From Echinarachnius parma (taxonomy: Eukaryota; Echinodermata; Echinoidea; Clypeasteroida; Echinarachniidae): a stretch of DNA of 64,000 bases. Position 1 is the stretch's first letter; the number at the start of each line of letters is the position of its first letter. Below the pieces are notes generated by a model, which was given only the letters and a program-made list of their open reading frames with translations, had not been told where the DNA came from and did no database searches. Below, piece by piece: positions 63,369 to 64,000 of the stretch. The DNA lies in assembly GCA_037951105.1 (NCBI GenBank), contig JBAMJV010003843.1, positions 62,001 to 126,000 on the forward strand, in the 5' to 3' direction. The position numbers were made by a program, and so were the translations under genes.

Positions 63369-63979
63369 GAAAGAAAAACAATGCTTACACTTTTTCACAA
63401 ATTTACAAAAGAGGGGTTTTTAAATAGTTGTTGATGATATCTCTATTTAATCATTATTTTAACAAAACATCACATGCATGCACAATTTTTTATAAAAAAT
63501 GGAACAATTATTTTGTAAGTATTTAAATTCTCTTGGAAATAACTTTTGTTGTTATTGTTACTCTAGTCGCTAAGTCCATGAGATTGCATAACAATATTCT
63601 AGGCTGGTGTTTTCCCTACTCTTTACATAATAAAAACGTCACTGTCACTTTACAAGATTTGTCCAAAAGTGATATTTGAGACTTAAATCAAATAATTGTA
63701 AGATTCTTCTGAATGATTGATATGTGATATTTTCATAGAAAAAGGAACATTGTTTACGCAGTGAAAAAGTGGAAATCTAATTGATGTCAGATTTTATCCC
63801 TTGATCAATTGTGCGAAGTATCTGAATCTGGATACTTTTTACTACAATCGCAAAGCTTTCCGGAACGCTTTTCAATTCATGTTAAATATCTCCATAATTA
63901 GGTAGATATTTACCTCACACAAAATTGTATCTTTAACAGGTCCTTGAAGTGCCCTCTATACCAAAACTGAACTATCCCT
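63369..63979. mobile_element. Nested family D and E fragments at the right edge
   Basis: 63400-63510 resembles the interior of D (TTTTTAAATAGTTGTTGATG, CATGCATGCACAAT), 63655-63960 resembles E, and 63945-63979 is a D right end (CAAAACTGAACTATCCCT) followed by TTAA at 63980-63983. This looks like a D copy invaded by an E element. Confidence 0.6.
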
Positions 63980-64000
63980 TTAAAATAGTATTGATCATTA

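Larger units (their letters stand above)
46802..64000. other. Non-coding region dense in transposons
   Basis: Apart from listed elements, no exon was recognised. A 26-bp duplication (CAGAAAGTACAATG...) lies at 55538-55589. Two related fragments containing AATCATAAAGGA and AATTTGCAT are at 54596-54748 and 58350-58500. The CpG-rich patch at 62930-63060 was considered as a promoter but lies inside a transposon. Confidence 0.6.

Overview
The window looks like AT-rich (well under 45% GC by eye) nuclear DNA from a marine invertebrate, most likely a deuterostome and plausibly an echinoderm such as a sea urchin. The reasons are spliced animal genes with GT-AG introns, very dense short non-autonomous transposons, many C/G homopolymer runs, frequent ACATGTAC-type palindromes, and a CtBP N-terminus closest to the vertebrate CtBP2 form. 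The species assignment is inference. There is no bacterial-style gene organisation, and almost every long open frame is a by-product of repeats. Only three coding exons can be defended, all on the minus strand. Two belong to the corepressor CtBP: coding exon 1 (7521-7706, with the CtBP2-like start at 7581) and exon 2 (5289-5464). They join in phase across a 2.06 kb intron. The following exons are not in the first 5.3 kb, so the gene leaves the window to the left. The third (46624-46801) is a single exon encoding the N-terminal part of a THAP zinc-finger domain. It lies 39 kb upstream of CtBP on the same strand; its partner exons were not found. Layout: 1-5288 is CtBP intron containing a degenerate tandem repeat, a cluster of a TAACAGCGTGAC motif, nuclear-receptor-like TGACCT repeats and a TTAA-flanked MITE. 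5465-7520 is the intron between the two CtBP exons and carries a remarkable C/T-rich tract. 7.7-46.6 kb and 46.8-64 kb are intergenic or long-intron DNA. They are filled with TTAA-flanked MITEs (piggyBac or Kolobok type), hAT-type MITEs with 8-bp target duplications, TA-flanked MITEs, long foldback elements, two Helentron-like (Helitron2-like) elements, a LINE tail broken by hAT MITEs, a 1.4 kb 23-bp minisatellite and a 15-bp minisatellite. Several insertions are nested and dated by empty sites visible elsewhere in the window: a foldback hAT-like MITE within a TTAA element (9.4 kb), a Helentron within a tandem repeat (36 kb), two hAT MITEs within a LINE tail (52 kb), and an element with a 7-bp target duplication inside a TTAA element (62 kb). 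The genes do not obviously work together, beyond CtBP and THAP proteins both being transcriptional regulators. The main interest is the transposon record and possible regulatory sequence around CtBP.
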